Positions 1-12,415 of a DNA stretch of 41,897 nucleotides are shown one piece after another. The DNA is from Apostichopus parvimensis. Its lineage: Eukaryota > Echinodermata > Holothuroidea > Aspidochirotida > Stichopodidae. Position 1 is the stretch's first letter; each line of letters starts with the position of its first letter. The position numbers were made by a program, and so were the translations under genes. Under the pieces are notes generated by a model. It saw only the letters and a list, made by a program, of their open reading frames with translations. It was not told the DNA's origin and ran no database searches. The stretch is taken from assembly GCA_000934455.1 (NCBI GenBank), contig KN883502.1:1380-43276 (forward strand), in the 5' to 3' direction.

Positions 1-77
1 AAGTGTCCACCATTATTTTTATTGCATTTCACTGAAAACTTAATTTGTCCTCACAAGTCTGATTTATCTCTTTGCAG

Positions 78-650
78 CTGCGATGGGAGCAGAAGGGCCT
101 TCGCTACCGCCAGCAAACTATGGTCCAATCCAATCCAGAGTCCAGGACTTGCTGCATAGCAATCCGGCCGACTCTGATTCCAGTCATTCAAATCCCCTCT
201 ATGACAAACTCAGCGACGCCCAGACCCACTCGGCCGGCGATGGACCTTCGCAGCCAGAACGTCCGCCCCAGTCGACCAATCCGTTTCTCCGTTCCTACAG
301 CGAACCGGAAAACCAACTGTCTGCTAGTGGTCAGTGGTCCAATGAAGTTTCTCTTGCCTCCACCCTCAACCAATCACAGTCACAGCAGCTTAACCCCTTT
401 CCACTTCACGACTTTGACGACTCAAACTATACAAACTCTGCTTCCTTTTATCACAACAGTCCCGATCTATTCGACTCTTTCCCTTCCTGCGCTAACGACC
501 CAACACCACCCCCTCCGCCACCTCACGCCCCACTAACGTGTCGGACGCAGGGAGCACTCAACTCATCCATTTCTTTGGACCCGTCAGCTAAAGGTCAAGG
601 GTCGTTTCCTCTTTATGAAAATCTGTTTTCCATGACCTCTGCTTCACAAG
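78..650 (+). CDS. CBL-like E3 ubiquitin ligase, Ser/Pro-rich linker exon (internal, partial gene)
   Basis: Internal exon of about 190 codons. The 3' splice site is TTTGCAG ending at 77 and the donor is ACAAG|GTAGAT at 651. The exon enters with two bases of a split codon and leaves with one. The protein is low-complexity and rich in Ser, Pro, Asn and Gln, as expected for the disordered C-terminal half of CBL proteins. It has two NPF tripeptides (278-286 and 392-400), which are EH-domain ligands, two tyrosine motifs (NPLYDKL and FPLYENL) and a run of six prolines. No catalytic domain lies here; the expected TKB and RING domains would be upstream of the window. The assignment to CBL rests on the downstream exons, to which this one joins in frame. 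The methionine at 83 is probably not a start, because the frame is open through the splice site. Another scaffold protein with a UBA tail remains possible. Confidence 0.6.
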
Positions 651-1126
651 GTAGATCTCTAGGCCTACTGACCTATTTCACTCATTATTTATTCAGATTT
701 CACCTCACATCATGAATATTCATCTAACGAATCAACCTTCTGCTTTATACAGTATTTGCATGTGACCTAGTTAGACAGTAGATGGCTCCTGTCCCCAACC
801 CTATTCTATTTACTCGTTAGTGATGATACAGGTCGAGATTTCTCACTCAAGAAACCTTCAAATTGTTTTTTACCTATGAATCGAAATTCATATCACCTGT
901 ATTTCTATTCAAAAAATGTCTTCCTGATCCTCAGTTACTGTGCATACAATCATCTCACATAAGAAAGGGCGTACTTAATCAGGAATCTCAACAGTCAGCT
1001 TCTATTAATACGATTCTGGTCAAAATTATAATAGAATAAACAAACTTTCTATTTAAGTCGTAACAAAATACTCACCAAATAAAAGGTGTTTTCCCCCTCA
1101 AACACATAACTGGTTTAAATTCAGTT

Positions 1127-1127
1127 G

Positions 1128-1155
<28 letters not shown>
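1127..1155. repeat. (GAT)n microsatellite
   Basis: About nine to ten GAT triplets in the large CBL-like intron. An open frame of histidines on the minus strand is only a by-product. Confidence 0.9.
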
Positions 1156-1158
<3 letters not shown>

Positions 1159-1735
1159 GAAAGGATGCTTTCTGCACTCGTTGTCTCTGCATAAAACTTA
1201 TTGACAAGTATCTGTTAAAATGTTTAGTTTGACACATCCCTTGCAGTAAGAGTTCATCTTTGGTCGGCATCTGAAAATGTAAATGCAGGTCTAAGGATCT
1301 TCCACGAATATCAGAAAAGTACAACAATACACAGATTAATGAGGAGAAAACAGAAAGTTAATAATAAACATTTCATAGTAATTTTAAAGTGATTATGTGC
1401 GTTTAAGTGATTACGTGCGTTTCGAAAAAGGAAATACATACATGTTTGATCTTATATTTTCCAATGTACCATCGGTGTCGTTCATGGATGAAATATGTCA
1501 TTTGATGACTAAAAATGACAGTGATAGTTGTTAAAGCTAACGAAAATGGATTAAACACGGTAAAATTTGGAAAAACCCGCTCTCATTATAAGAGCCAGAC
1601 CTAGTCTAGATGTGAGGTTAGTCATGAATGTGCAACACTAAACAGTGACACCTGAGTAACACATACATGCCACTCAAGTTTAAGTGGTAGATCACAAATT
1701 TGAGTTAAAATGTTGAAGTCGTAATCCATAAGCCC

Positions 1736-1800
1736 TTGTGGGCTTCTCCCACATTCGTGGTCGCTTAGCGTCGCAAAGGGAACTGCCTCATGGCCTGTAT
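1736..1800 (-). repeat. Dispersed repeat, relative at the far end of the window
   Basis: The segment 1742-1773 is the reverse complement of 41865-41897 with two mismatches and one indel. Two copies 40 kb apart in opposite orientation indicate a dispersed element. The family is not recognised and the outer limits are unclear. Confidence 0.6.
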
Positions 1801-2904
1801 TTACTTATTTAGCCCCATGGTCCATCAGCAGTATTTTGTACTGATAATGGTAATGCATTGCTAAGGTATGCATACTGTACATATACATACTACACACTAA
1901 TCCTGTCAGATAGTGTAGGCTTCATAACGGCCGTTTTCTTCTCGACTGAATTCTTCCTGTGCGTTAGGTTTTATCATAGGACAACTATTTTTATATCATA
2001 TAGGACTTTGGGAGGGAGATTATAGCTGAATTCATGTATACCATAAAGATGGTAAGTCAGTGTTCCTTCAGTGTCAGTGTTCAGTGTCAGTGTTCCTTAA
2101 AACTTGAGCTAACTGTTACTGTTAGTAGGGCCTAGGTCGTAGTATAATATTAGTAGCCTAAGCAGAGACCTAGTTCAAATAAAGTTATGCTACTAGGCCT
2201 AGTCAGAGAGAGATTGTGAAGATGATCACAGGTCTGTGATACCAAGTGTAGCATTATGTGTGACCATATGCTAGGTTTTGTACACTTATTACTGTTATCA
2301 CTGAGCTTGCTATCGTCGCATCAACGATCAGCAGTTCTTCGGAGCAAGGAGAGCTTCTTTGGTACTGAATATGCATTACAATGCGTTCTCCCATTGGCTT
2401 GTTTAGATCAAGCGGCAAGGCGTAACAGAATACATGAACGGAATCTGTCTTCAGCCGATAAATTTTTTGATACTTTTGATCATTAATTTCATAGTTAATG
2501 AAACGTTTTTGGCAAAATTAGCTTGGTGAAACCTCATATTTCATGGTATGTCAAATAAGCAGCTTAAACTTAGTTCCCTTTTTTGGAAAATGAACAGTTT
2601 TATGTATTTCCTACTTCAAAATGTACAGAATCACTGAATGCTTTGGAAAATATTGCTAATTTAAACAGGTGTGTTTCATATGAAGAGTACTGGACAAACC
2701 CTATCAGCTTACATCATCATCTTTCACATCAGAATTCAACAAAACTGTCATTTGAAACATTCATTGTCCATCAGTGAGCTCCATAGCAACCTAATTTCCA
2801 TCAAGTCTGAAATAATTACCATTTCAGGTAAGGAAGACCTAACCCATATCCAGCTAAAAAAAAGAAATGAATAGAGGTAAATAGCCTTTGGGAATTTCTG
2901 TAAA

Positions 2905-3225
2905 AGGTATTACAATGTGGTTATCAAAAGTAAACCCCTCATATCTGATGCATTTGAGCTAGATACCTTTTGAAGACTCGCAAATGACCAATGATTCCTG
3001 TGGTAGATAATGTGGTTGTCACCTATATGCAACCATCAACAGTAAACCCCTCATGTATAGGCTATGCATTTGAGCAAGATAGCTAGTGAAGACTCCCAAA
3101 TCTCCAATGATTCCTGTGGTAGATAATGTGGTATTCACCTATATGCAACCATCAACAGTAAAAGCCCCAAGTCTTTGCACTCTAGCTAGATTATTATTGG
3201 AGACTCCCAAAATTACCAATTCCTT
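2905..3225. repeat. Tandem repeat, ~116-bp unit, about 2.5 copies
   Basis: The phrase CCAATGATTCCTGTGGTAG recurs at 2988 and 3104, giving a 116-bp period. Flanking phrases (CAACAGTAAACCCC, TATGCATTTGAG) recur in the same order, and a third diverged copy fades out near 3225. No coding sense. Confidence 0.8.
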
Positions 3226-5086
3226 CAGAGAACCCACAGGCCTCCCCCCCCCCAACTCCCGCTTAGATGGGACTCCACTTCAAAGGTTCCAAGGCCAAAA
3301 CCCCTCCCAAAAATCCTAAAATTCTGTGTCCACCCCTGCTGTTGAAAATAAGATGATAATTACCTTTGTGCAACTATGATTTGTTCAATTCCATAACTAG
3401 TAAGTAAGCATGGGTATTCCCATCTGATAACAACATGCCAGGAAAGGTAATGTAGAAATTTAACCAGGTCTAACTGCAATCTGGTATTATTAGCATTCCT
3501 TTATATCCTTATAAGTCTTGCTAACTATAGATTTCCACGTGCAAATATCTCCAAAATTCCACCCGATGATTCACACCATGCTCGCAAAATATCCTTAGGA
3601 AATGTTCCTGTTTGTTTGTGAAGGATATTTGCAAAGTAAGTGCATTCTTTGGTACATGGAAAATGCATTTCCTCCAATCATACCCGTTAATTTATGCCTG
3701 ACTGTGATGCTAAGGTGAGATTTCATTGCAGTCGTTGAATATTCATGATGTGAGACAACTATGTTAATCTACTATATTAATCCATATTATTGCACAGAAT
3801 GCTTCAGTTTGAAGTTTAACTTAACAGAGCCTCTCAATAGTTGGTCAACAAAAGGCAGACGTTATCCCTAAAAATACCCCTAAAACATGAAATAATGGCT
3901 TGCACAATTGTTGGATTTCATTGAAACACTGCTGCTTGTCCAAAAAATGATTTTATATTTTGGCACTCAGTCATTGACTGATGTGAACAGACACACACCA
4001 TCTTGTCTGTCAATCCTCAAAAACTGTGCTATAGTCAGATTCAAGTCTTTTGTTAGTTTTCAAAATATCTGCCAAATTTATCATACTGCTAAAATCATAA
4101 TTTTGATGGCATATTTGTTAATGTTGAGCAACTCTGTTTTCAATTTTTCAATGAAAGTTTTGTTTTGTTTTTGCATTTGATACAAAAAAACAAATGATTT
4201 TATGTGAGACTCTGTTAAGAATTCAAAGAGGAAATTGTAACATTCTTATCGGTTGTTGAATTATTGCCAGGCTGACAGGGACAATCGGTCACCTCAAATC
4301 CCACGTAATATTTTCCCAAAGTTTCTTGTTCTCTGCTGTTTAATGCTTTCGACATCAAAAGTTTAAAAATAACAAACAGTACCATTATTTTTTTTGTGTC
4401 CTCAAATTCAAACTTGGTCAAAACATTGGACGGTGTCTCGGTTAGACCAACTGTTAATGGTAATTGAAATTACTGAAAACTTTGAAAGAAATACAAACAG
4501 CTGTTTCTAAGAAAGGAAAAAGGGACAGCTCGCCCTCTTCCTCCTCCTCCCCCCCCCCCCCTCCTCCAGTTTTTAGTCTCTTCGTTGTCTGGCAATACTT
4601 CTGTTGGTTCATTCACTTTCATGTTTGACTTGCTTCCTTATAACACTCATTTAGTGGTAAAGGCCTTAACACAGTAGCATTCGTTTGCACAGTTTCTGTC
4701 ATTAGATATCTTTTTGTGAACCAAGGATATTGTGAGGCATTTTATCTGAAATAGGTCTGATATTGGGTAATGACTTGGGGTACAAGCAATGACAAATTTG
4801 AAAATTTATTTCCGTGACGCGTTCAGTTTTGAGTAGACGCATATAGACCAGCACCACTTGCATGTAAGTGCTTGTTGAATGTTAGCTGGAAAGAATCAAG
4901 GAAAAGCAGTTGATAAAGTTCAACTTATTTTAGAAACTTTTCTTATGAGATTGTTTTGAAGGATTAGAAATGTGATTTTGTTTCCAATATGGAATTTTTG
5001 CACATTTAGCATACTAAAATCGATCTTGATTTATAGCTGAATTAAAAGTGGTATGAAAAATACCTATATAAGATACCTATATACAC

Positions 5087-5965
5087 GTTGCTATGGTGAC
5101 ACTACATTGTCTGATTACTAAGATATTGCTATGGTAACAGAAGTATTACTATTATTATGGCTATGATGATTAAAGCATAGAGCTGATTGTACCTAAAGGA
5201 TAGCTGAGATTGCTAATGAATTTTAATGGCAGCTCAGTGGTTGCTAATGGTGATAATAACATTACTACCATCGTTGCAGATTGCTAGCATTGGTAGTACT
5301 GTTATACTGTTAGCCAAGTCTCTGCTATAACTGGTGTCGTCATGACATCACACTGTGGTGACTAAGACACTTTTGTCATGGCAGTTGCCCCACACTATGG
5401 TGGCTAATACATTTGCTATGGTGGCAGATGGCTGCCACTATGGTAGCTAATACATTTGCCATGGTGGCAGATGCCCCACACTATGGTGGCTGATGCCCCA
5501 CACTATGGTGACTAATACATTTTCTATGGTGGCAATGGCTGCTACTATGGTGGCTAATACATTTGCCATGGTGGCAGATGGTTGCCACTATAGGTGGCTA
5601 ATACATTTTCCATGGTTGCAGATGGCTGCTACTATGGTGGCTAATACATTTTCTATGGTGGCAGATGGCTACTACTATGGAGGCTAAAACATTTGCAATG
5701 GTGGCATGGCTGCCACTAATAATAATAACTAGTCTTATATAGCGCAGACTCCAACAAAAGTTGTTCAATGCGCTTTATGGGTGCTGAATGTACAAATACT
5801 AATAGAGAAAAAAGAAAAGTTTTAAGACAGCGCTTAAGACAGCCCAACGATGGTGGCTAATACATTTGCTATGGTGGCAGATGGTTGCCACTATGGTGGC
5901 AGCTGGCTGCCACTATGGTGGCTAATGCGTTTGCTACGGTGGCAGATGCCTTACACCTATCATGG
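5087..5965. repeat. Minisatellite, ~43-bp units built on CTATGGTGGC
   Basis: Many degenerate copies of a unit containing TATGGTGGCTAATACATTTG and GGTGGCAGATGGCTGCCAC. They are clearest from about 5385 to 5960 and more degenerate upstream from about 5087 (TTGCTATGGTGAC words). An unrelated repeat (5717-5848) interrupts the array. Open frames rich in Met, Val, Ala and Thr here are repeat artefacts. Confidence 0.85.
5717..5848 (+). mobile_element. Dispersed repeat inserted in the minisatellite, (AAT)n at its edge
   Basis: It starts with a short (TAA)n tract, then a TTATATAGCGC box, and later TTCAATGCGCTTTATGG. It differs completely from the surrounding minisatellite, which resumes near 5850. 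Short elements with a TATAGCGC box, a GCGCTTTA box and an AAT tract are known as dispersed repeats in marine invertebrate genomes. The class (SINE or MITE) cannot be assigned by eye. Confidence 0.5.
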
Positions 5966-6775
5966 CTTATACATTTCTAAATAAATTTGATAGTACTATT
6001 ACTGTGTATACCATAAGTGGTGGTGATGGTATTTAATATAGCTACATGTATTACTTGACAACCACAGCCGCACTGTTTTATTTGGAATGTGGATGTATGT
6101 CGTACAACTGGAAAGAAACACAGGCTCCATAGTCTGCGCAGTATTCTTTGAAGTTGCAACTTAAACTTTGGCCTAATTTTAGATCAAACATGTCTAGCTC
6201 CAGGGAATCAAACCCTGTCTGGTTTCACAGAAATATTTGCATTCGTGGTTCAGTGGTTTCTGGGTTTTGTAAGTTCAAATAAGAAAACACTACAGTCTGA
6301 AAAAATTTTCCACTTGCGGTGGACGAAAATGGCAAATCTGTGATACAATAGTTATAATAATGTCGCAGAATGGTATGATTACAGATCTAAGTTCACAGCA
6401 GTCGTGGTTAGCGTTCTAGAATGTTTGCAAAACATAAGATCCCGGGACTCATACTCTCTAGTTTTGTACACCGACCAAAATCACACTGGAACGATGTAAG
6501 GATGCCGAGGCTGTGTACATGTACAGCTGAAAATAATGTTTAATTTTTGTAGATTTAATGTTTATCTTACTAGAGTTTTTCATGGTTGTATCTGTACATA
6601 GATAATTTAGACTGCCATCTTTTCATGTGAATTTCACATGATTTATGGAGGATCAGTACAAAGTTACTGCGTAATCCAAGTGCACCTTTTAAAATGAGAA
6701 ATCATTCTATCGAAAAAAACACTATCAAATTGTTCATCTACTGCCACAACCCTGTGTAGGTCAAAGTATAAGTCA

Positions 6776-6826
6776 GAGGGGCCTGACGTTTTCGATCCCA
6801 GCAGGATCTTCATCTGGAGCAAAACA
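6776..6826 (-). ncRNA. Hammerhead-ribozyme-like remnant (candidate)
   Basis: Read on the minus strand: CAGATGA, then a 5-bp stem GATCC/GGATC closed by TGCTG, then GAAAAC, then GTCAG pairing with CTGAC across a short loop. Order and spacing resemble a minimal hammerhead (CUGAUGA - stem II - GAAA - stem III) like those in Penelope-like elements and retrozymes. The core is imperfect: CAGATGA instead of CTGATGA and an extra A after GAAA. Stem I is not convincing, so an inactive relic is the most that can be claimed. Confidence 0.25.
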
Positions 6827-7384
6827 GAAATTTTCAAGAAAAGGTTAAGGTCACATCTTTACTAGACAGATGGGCAGAGAACTATATAGGAACAGTGAAA
6901 AACTCTATTATTCATTGTTCATATAGTCGTCTGTCCATAATCCTGCTAGTATCAAAATATTTCATAACTTTTATGACGAATTTGTGGGTTACATCATATA
7001 TTAGCAAGGTAGATATTACAGCCAGCCATCGTAGCATTGAAACTATCAGAGTAAAGAAAATTGATTAGTGACCTTCAGTTTTAAAATGTGGTCGATAGTT
7101 CTCCATACATTAGGCTCTACAACCAGTACAGATCGGAACAGTTTCATTGTTCTTGGGTGAAGTTGATATTATTTTGCTTTCTTATCTATATGCTGCCCTC
7201 TATATTATATATCTTTTCCCTTCTATTAAATGCATGCAATAGTACCACAGCACCTAACTAACTATGGGTATCGTAGACCTTACTCCTGCCATTGACAGAA
7301 CAATGACCACAGTGACCTGTACAAGATCTCAAATGTGGGGGTGCGTTGAACCTTTATGGATGGGCTTAGGGCGGGTCAAAAATT

Positions 7385-7416
7385 GTTTGGGGAGGGGGAG
7401 GGGGAGGGGGAGGGGG
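7385..7416. repeat. (GGGGGA)n tract
   Basis: Purine-strand repeat of GGGGGA units. A similar G-rich purine tract lies at about 7957-7983. Possible G-quadruplex former, with no gene attached. Confidence 0.85.
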
Positions 7417-9279
7417 TTATGGGAATCCTCCAGAAAGAAGCACAAAGTTTAGACGTCAAATGGGCAAAGAAGGGATATAATTGGGTATAAACACTGTTGT
7501 GTCGATAAAAACTTTCAATTAAAGAATAAAAAGACCCCGACTGAACTCCAACGAATGACACGACCGTGGAAAGGATTATTAGAAAAAAAAATTGTAGTTT
7601 GATAAAAGCATTAACAGCTGCATATTGAGTCTAAAATGGGTGATAAGAGTTTGAAGAAAATAAGAAAAAATACAATATCCTTACAAAATGTTGACTTTTT
7701 CAGTTTCCTACACGACTCGGTGTGCAGCTTGCATTGGCCTTAAATGTTATCTCTTGTAGTATATATATATATATATTTTTGGATTAAATGCCGATATTTT
7801 TAGAATAATACAAAAGTCATCAGGTACACAAATCAATATCATGACAAGTTTTGACAAAATTAATGCAACTCTCTTAAACCTGCAAGAAACCTTAACTAGC
7901 TACTTGCTACATTCTGAAGCAAAATGTATAGAGCAACATTGACATAAGAGTCAGTGGAGAGGGGGAGGGAGAGGGGGGAGGGGTCAAATCCCTTCATGAG
8001 AGTTTTACATGTTAAGATGGTTTGTTGGACTTAAACATATATGATTCATGTTGATTGTCATTGGGTGACAGTTTGAAAATACTTTCTATCAACAAGTCTT
8101 TACTTAAATTTCTAATGAAATTTGGCGAATAAAGAACCTGGATATTTGGCGGTTAGACCCAGTACTTTACAGTTCAAAATGAGCGGGTACAATCTCGGAG
8201 CTTGTCGAACGATGCTTGTGTAGTGTTTAGTAGTTTGGTTAGTTTGTACCCGGGGTTTACTGTACGATTGCCAAAGGTAATATTAACTCCATGAAGAGTT
8301 CAATTGGTAGGCTCAAGTGAAATATGACACTAACATAATGGTAGTATAATATGGTATTATGGTCGATGTTTTTTTGTTTTTACGGAATTCATATTTCTGG
8401 TTTGGTAGGTCTTTTCAGACCGAGCAGTGCATGTCTGCGCAATGCCAACCTTTTTCAATTCCCTCATTCGGCAGTTATGGCTTTTTTTATAAAGGCTTTT
8501 CAAACGATTGCCAATGCCTTTGATTGTACAGTAGGTATAACAGCAATACTAATGTAATGTTTCGGTAATGTCTGTATATATAAAAAAGTCTGTTTGAGGT
8601 GAAACATCCAGATGCTGTACTGTTAGTTAACAGTCACACCGGTATATCTTAGTGTAGTCTGTGAGTAAGCTACCATAGAGGTTTTGAGCATGTATGGATG
8701 TATCGCTTTAAAGTAACCCTAGGAGCTGGGAAAGGAATGGAAATCTGCCTATTGAACAACACATTACAGTAGCTGTTTGTGCTTGGTCAACAACTAGGGA
8801 CAAAGTTTAACAAACATATTGTGGTGAAAGTAAGGTTGACGCTCTATTTGAACATTGGTGAAAGAATGGAATTTCATTGTAGTAAATTCAAAGCCTGGTA
8901 GAGTGGGCATTTTTTTGTGAATGTGACCTATAAGTGGTTGTAAGGTCACCAAAAGCTAAAAATATCATTTGATTCCCTCTACCATAGCAACAAGCCTCAG
9001 GTTAAACTTAATTAGCAAAATTAAAAGATCAGAAAAAACTAGGAAATACTATAGTTATCCTATTTATAGTTATACCAGTGGTAACTTGACCCTTGCTGCA
9101 ATACTTGCATTATAGAGAAATTCTTTTTGCAGTATTTATCATGTAACACTGTCACTTCAAGTAGGCTAGTCAGGTTAAGCTATGTTTGTCTATAAACAGT
9201 TCATTAATTTGATGTAGTTTGGGCAATATTAATAATAAATTAGTGTGATATTATTGGATTCAGATAATTAATAGGGGAT

Positions 9280-9640
9280 GTGAAATGTGTGATGTCGTTG
9301 CGGTGATATGATACATAATTTGTGATATCTTTAGGCTGGGATTCATCAATAGGCAATGGGTAATTGTGACGTCACTGAGATTTAGATTCATGTAGAGACA
9401 ATATATAATTTGTGATATATGGATGAGATCAAACTGTACACATATGTGATGTCATAGGTGTTAGAACCATAGATAATAATACATCATAGGTGATGTCATA
9501 TGGATGAGATAATACATCATATGTGATGTCATTGGTGTGATTACTATAATGTGGTATTAGGTTCATATATAGACAATATATGTGTGAGGTCATTGTGTTG
9601 AGTTATTTCATAGACAGACAATACATAATATGTATATATC
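9280..9640. repeat. Degenerate satellite with TGATGTCAT / ATACATCAT words
   Basis: Repeats of phrases such as ATATGTGATGTCAT and GATAATACATCAT in the end of the large CBL-like intron. The downstream part recurs at the start of the second contig after the gap (13674 onward). Confidence 0.7.
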
Positions 9641-10478
9641 TCCAGACCTAAAAATTTCTCAAGTTCGTCTGCTTTGTAGGAAGTCTCCATTGTTTTAAGT
9701 TTGTCTTTGTTTCAAGTGACATTCTTTAGGTACTCAAGAATTAACTTTCAGTCGTTCTAGCTTCGTTAGCAATTAACATGGCGACGTCACTTTCGGTCGT
9801 TGAAAGAAAATGGAAAAGAAACTTGTACGTTAGTCAGCACAAAATATATCTTTGTATGGAATACTTTCGATATGTTAAGATCATCTTTTGTGGCAATGAA
9901 GGGTACATACAAGGAAAGAAAAAAATAAAGAGAACTGCCATTAGTCAGCAATCTAGCTAAGAATTGAGGTGTGTGAATTAGTATGCCGAGTCAGACATTG
10001 TTGGCACGCAAGTGGTTTGTGGTTAGGCCAATTAACCTGTGAACACGGTAATGGAGCTCTCCGGCGTAACAAAGTTTGTGAAACTGGGTGGTACAGATAT
10101 GACTGTGTTCTCTGTTAAGTTTGTTCATAGTCAGCAAGCCCCATTGCGTATGTGATGTTATGTGTACGTAACTAATGAATATTCAATGGTAATAAATATT
10201 GAAAGGTTTGAAGTAATAACGTTATCTTTGTATTTGTGTTCATAGATATATTAGTAGATTGGAGGCCTATCTGTTGTACTACTTGAATAACTTTGTGTGT
10301 GTGATAGCACATCTGGCCTAACGACCAAATGAACGGTCGTGCCTTTTTTTTCCATTATATACCTTTTTTTCTTCCTTTTTTTTAAACTTTTAATTTTTTT
10401 TATGTTTTTTGCTTTGTTCCCTTTTTTGATTTGTGTTTTTTTTATTGTCTGAATTTGGTTTTATCTTATCACTCCCAG

Positions 10479-10547
10479 ATCCTGTACATGAAGACATCTA
10501 TGACAAACCAAAACTACGGCAGCCACTTGTTGACACTCCTCCACTAG
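10479..10547 (+). CDS. CBL-like gene, small exon with YDKP motif (copy 1)
   Basis: A 69-base exon with acceptor ATCACTCCCAG and donor CTAG|GTAAAG. It enters and leaves with a split codon (phase 1), matching the exon before and the exon after. It encodes DPVHEDIYDKPKLRQPLVDTPP. The acidic EDIYDKP is a candidate tyrosine phosphorylation site of the YDxP type bound by CRK-family SH2 domains, known in CBL proteins. Repeated exactly at 14712-14780. Confidence 0.65.
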   Translation: MLYMKTSMTNQNYGSHLLTLLH

Positions 10548-11353
10548 GTAAAGCAAAAGATTAACCTTTTCTGCATAACTTGCCTTCCATTTCCCGGCAA
10601 GACACAGATTTCAATTTACGTTAGGCATTCGTCCATAGCTCATCAGGGAGAAGAAAACGAAAACACAGACTCTACATTTTAAGCAAAATACTAAAAATGT
10701 AACAGAAGAAGACTAAAAATTAGGTCATAGACAGTGGAAGTCTCTAAATGTAGCAAGAAAATTATTCCATTAAAATTTGTGGGACACAAATTAATGATGA
10801 GTTATATGAAACATGAAAGGACTCTTCGCTTAGGACCAGACAGGTAGCTGTAAGTTCTACATAGATGTTGTTATGTTAGAATGAGGAGGAAATGTGTGAA
10901 TGTTCCTAACCTACCAAAGCAACATTCAAATGTGACATTCAGCATCAAACATATTCATATAATTAGTAGGTGCGAGGTGTCGGCAATACTGTATATATGT
11001 ACTAAACATGACAAATGCCAAACTTGTGCGGGAAAATCCCCGTAACATATGCAACTCCCAGCGTAGGGTGCTTGCCAGTTTAGTGTAGCGTTTTATCTGT
11101 ATCATCGAAGTGGTGAAATGTACCAACAGTAAAAGATTGAAAAAATTGATTAACAGACTGGTGACTAATCTCATATTTAAAACAATGGGCTGAGATATGA
11201 AGTTTGAGAGTCGTTACTTATGTAATTAGTTCCCGATAATTGTGCTGTGTAAATATACAGATGATGATGATAAATGTTAGTCAAATTTTTTGTTTTTTCC
11301 TATTTGTCTGAGATTTTGACTCATTTTTGTTGTGTTTTTTTCTCTCATTTTAG

Positions 11354-11415
11354 CAAACAGTGAAGATTGGTATGATGTGCCCCCTCTTCCAAAGAGAATG
11401 TCACCTACCTCGGAG
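11354..11415 (+). CDS. CBL-like gene, small exon with YDVP and PPLPKR motifs (copy 1)
   Basis: A 62-base exon with acceptor CTCATTTTAG and donor GGAG|GTAAAT. It enters in phase 1 and ends on a whole codon. It encodes ANSEDWYDVPPLPKRMSPTSE. Vertebrate CBL carries an equivalent acidic YDVP site followed by prolines near its C-terminus, which recruits CRK once phosphorylated. PPLPKR fits a class II PxxPx(R/K) SH3 ligand. This exon together with the UBA-like tail is the main reason for the CBL call. Confidence 0.65.
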
Positions 11416-12415
11416 GTAAATCATTCATCTCTACTTACTTTGTATTCCATCAGCAATGAATTCATATATTTCTGAGTTCTTGCCTGGTACTAATTCTTCC
11501 TCTTAAAATATTCACAATTGGTTCTGGGTTTGTTCTTTGTTTTTGTCTGATGCCATATTCATAAGTTTATGTACATTAAATTGTGGTTGACTTGCCCATG
11601 CGTGATGTGAATGGTCTTTGGTGGTTCGTTAGCTGAGTGTAATGAATGTGTTAATTGTGTTTAATTGTCTGACTTCCCTTTTCAAACTATTTGTAAAGCA
11701 GCTCTTTCCTGGTTTCCCTTTGTCTGCCATTCGTTACTAAGAACCCGTGACGATGCATTCCATTAGCTGGAATAGTTAATTGTTCTGTTTATTTAGTACA
11801 GTAGTACTTGAATTTCAGTAGTTGTAAAACTTGAATTGAATTTGCTTTTTGTGACTTTGTGATTTTGTGAATAACAGGACATACTTGGTAGGGGGAATCC
11901 GGGGGGGGGGGGGGGGGGGGGTTGCAAGTGAAAACTCAGAGGTGGGCGCCCCCTGTCGCTCTAAAACGTGTCATGGAGGAGTTATAGCAAGGGGTTGAGA
12001 GTCAATTAGGAGGCTTGGGGCAAATATGGAGCAAAGTGGAGGGGAAATGAGATAACAAATAGTAGATATTCTCATTTTCATAATAAACTGAAGAAAATAT
12101 GGAGAGTGCAAGAAGGGGAACTAGTGATATAATTATCCACAGGCTCGACTTGGCTCTCGGCACCTCTGGTGATCAACGCTATAATCGAAGGCCTCCGGGT
12201 GTTAATGACATATAGGGGATTCACTCAGAGCAGTCAAAGATCTGAGAGGGAGCAGGGAGGGGGGAGTGAGGGGCATTAGTTTGATCAGTTGCAATCTTAG
12301 GTAGGCCCTAACGAACTTGTCAACTAAAGTGCCTTAATCTTGAAATCTTTCCAGAGCGACTATTATGCTTAGTAATGGAGGGAAGGTGACACCAGGTCTG
12401 TTTATTACTCTAGTT

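Larger units (their letters stand above)
651..10478 (+). other. Large intron of the CBL-like gene (~9.8 kb)
   Basis: Lies between the donor at 651 and the acceptor ending at 10478 (ATCACTCCCAG). It holds the repeats listed separately: a GAT microsatellite, a 116-bp tandem repeat, a 43-bp-type minisatellite with an inserted dispersed repeat, GGGGGA repeats, and a TGATGTCAT-type repeat. The stretches 651-1120, 1780-2900, 3350-5080, 5970-6770, 6830-7370 and 7990-9270 show no coding pattern or RNA gene I recognise. A further small phase-1 exon could be hidden here. Confidence 0.5.

Noticed and set aside
83..85. ATG at 83 as the start of a gene
   Set aside because: The frame is open upstream to a good 3' splice site at 77, and the protein lacks an N-terminal domain, so this is an internal exon.
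3238..3342. Possible hAT or similar remnant ending in CTGTGTCCACCCCTGCTG
   Set aside because: The right end resembles a GGGGTGGACACAG-type transposon terminus, but I found no matching left end or target-site duplication.
6190..6215. T-arm-like hairpin (CAGGG-TTTGATT-CCCTG on the minus strand)
   Set aside because: A perfect 5-bp stem with a 7-base loop, but no A box or anticodon arm at the right distance. Too short to call.
9778..9960. 60-codon frame starting MATSLSVVERKWKRN, also present at 14011
   Set aside because: It looks protein-like, but the two copies are the same assembly duplication, so their agreement is not evidence of conservation. It lies inside the large intron without splice support.
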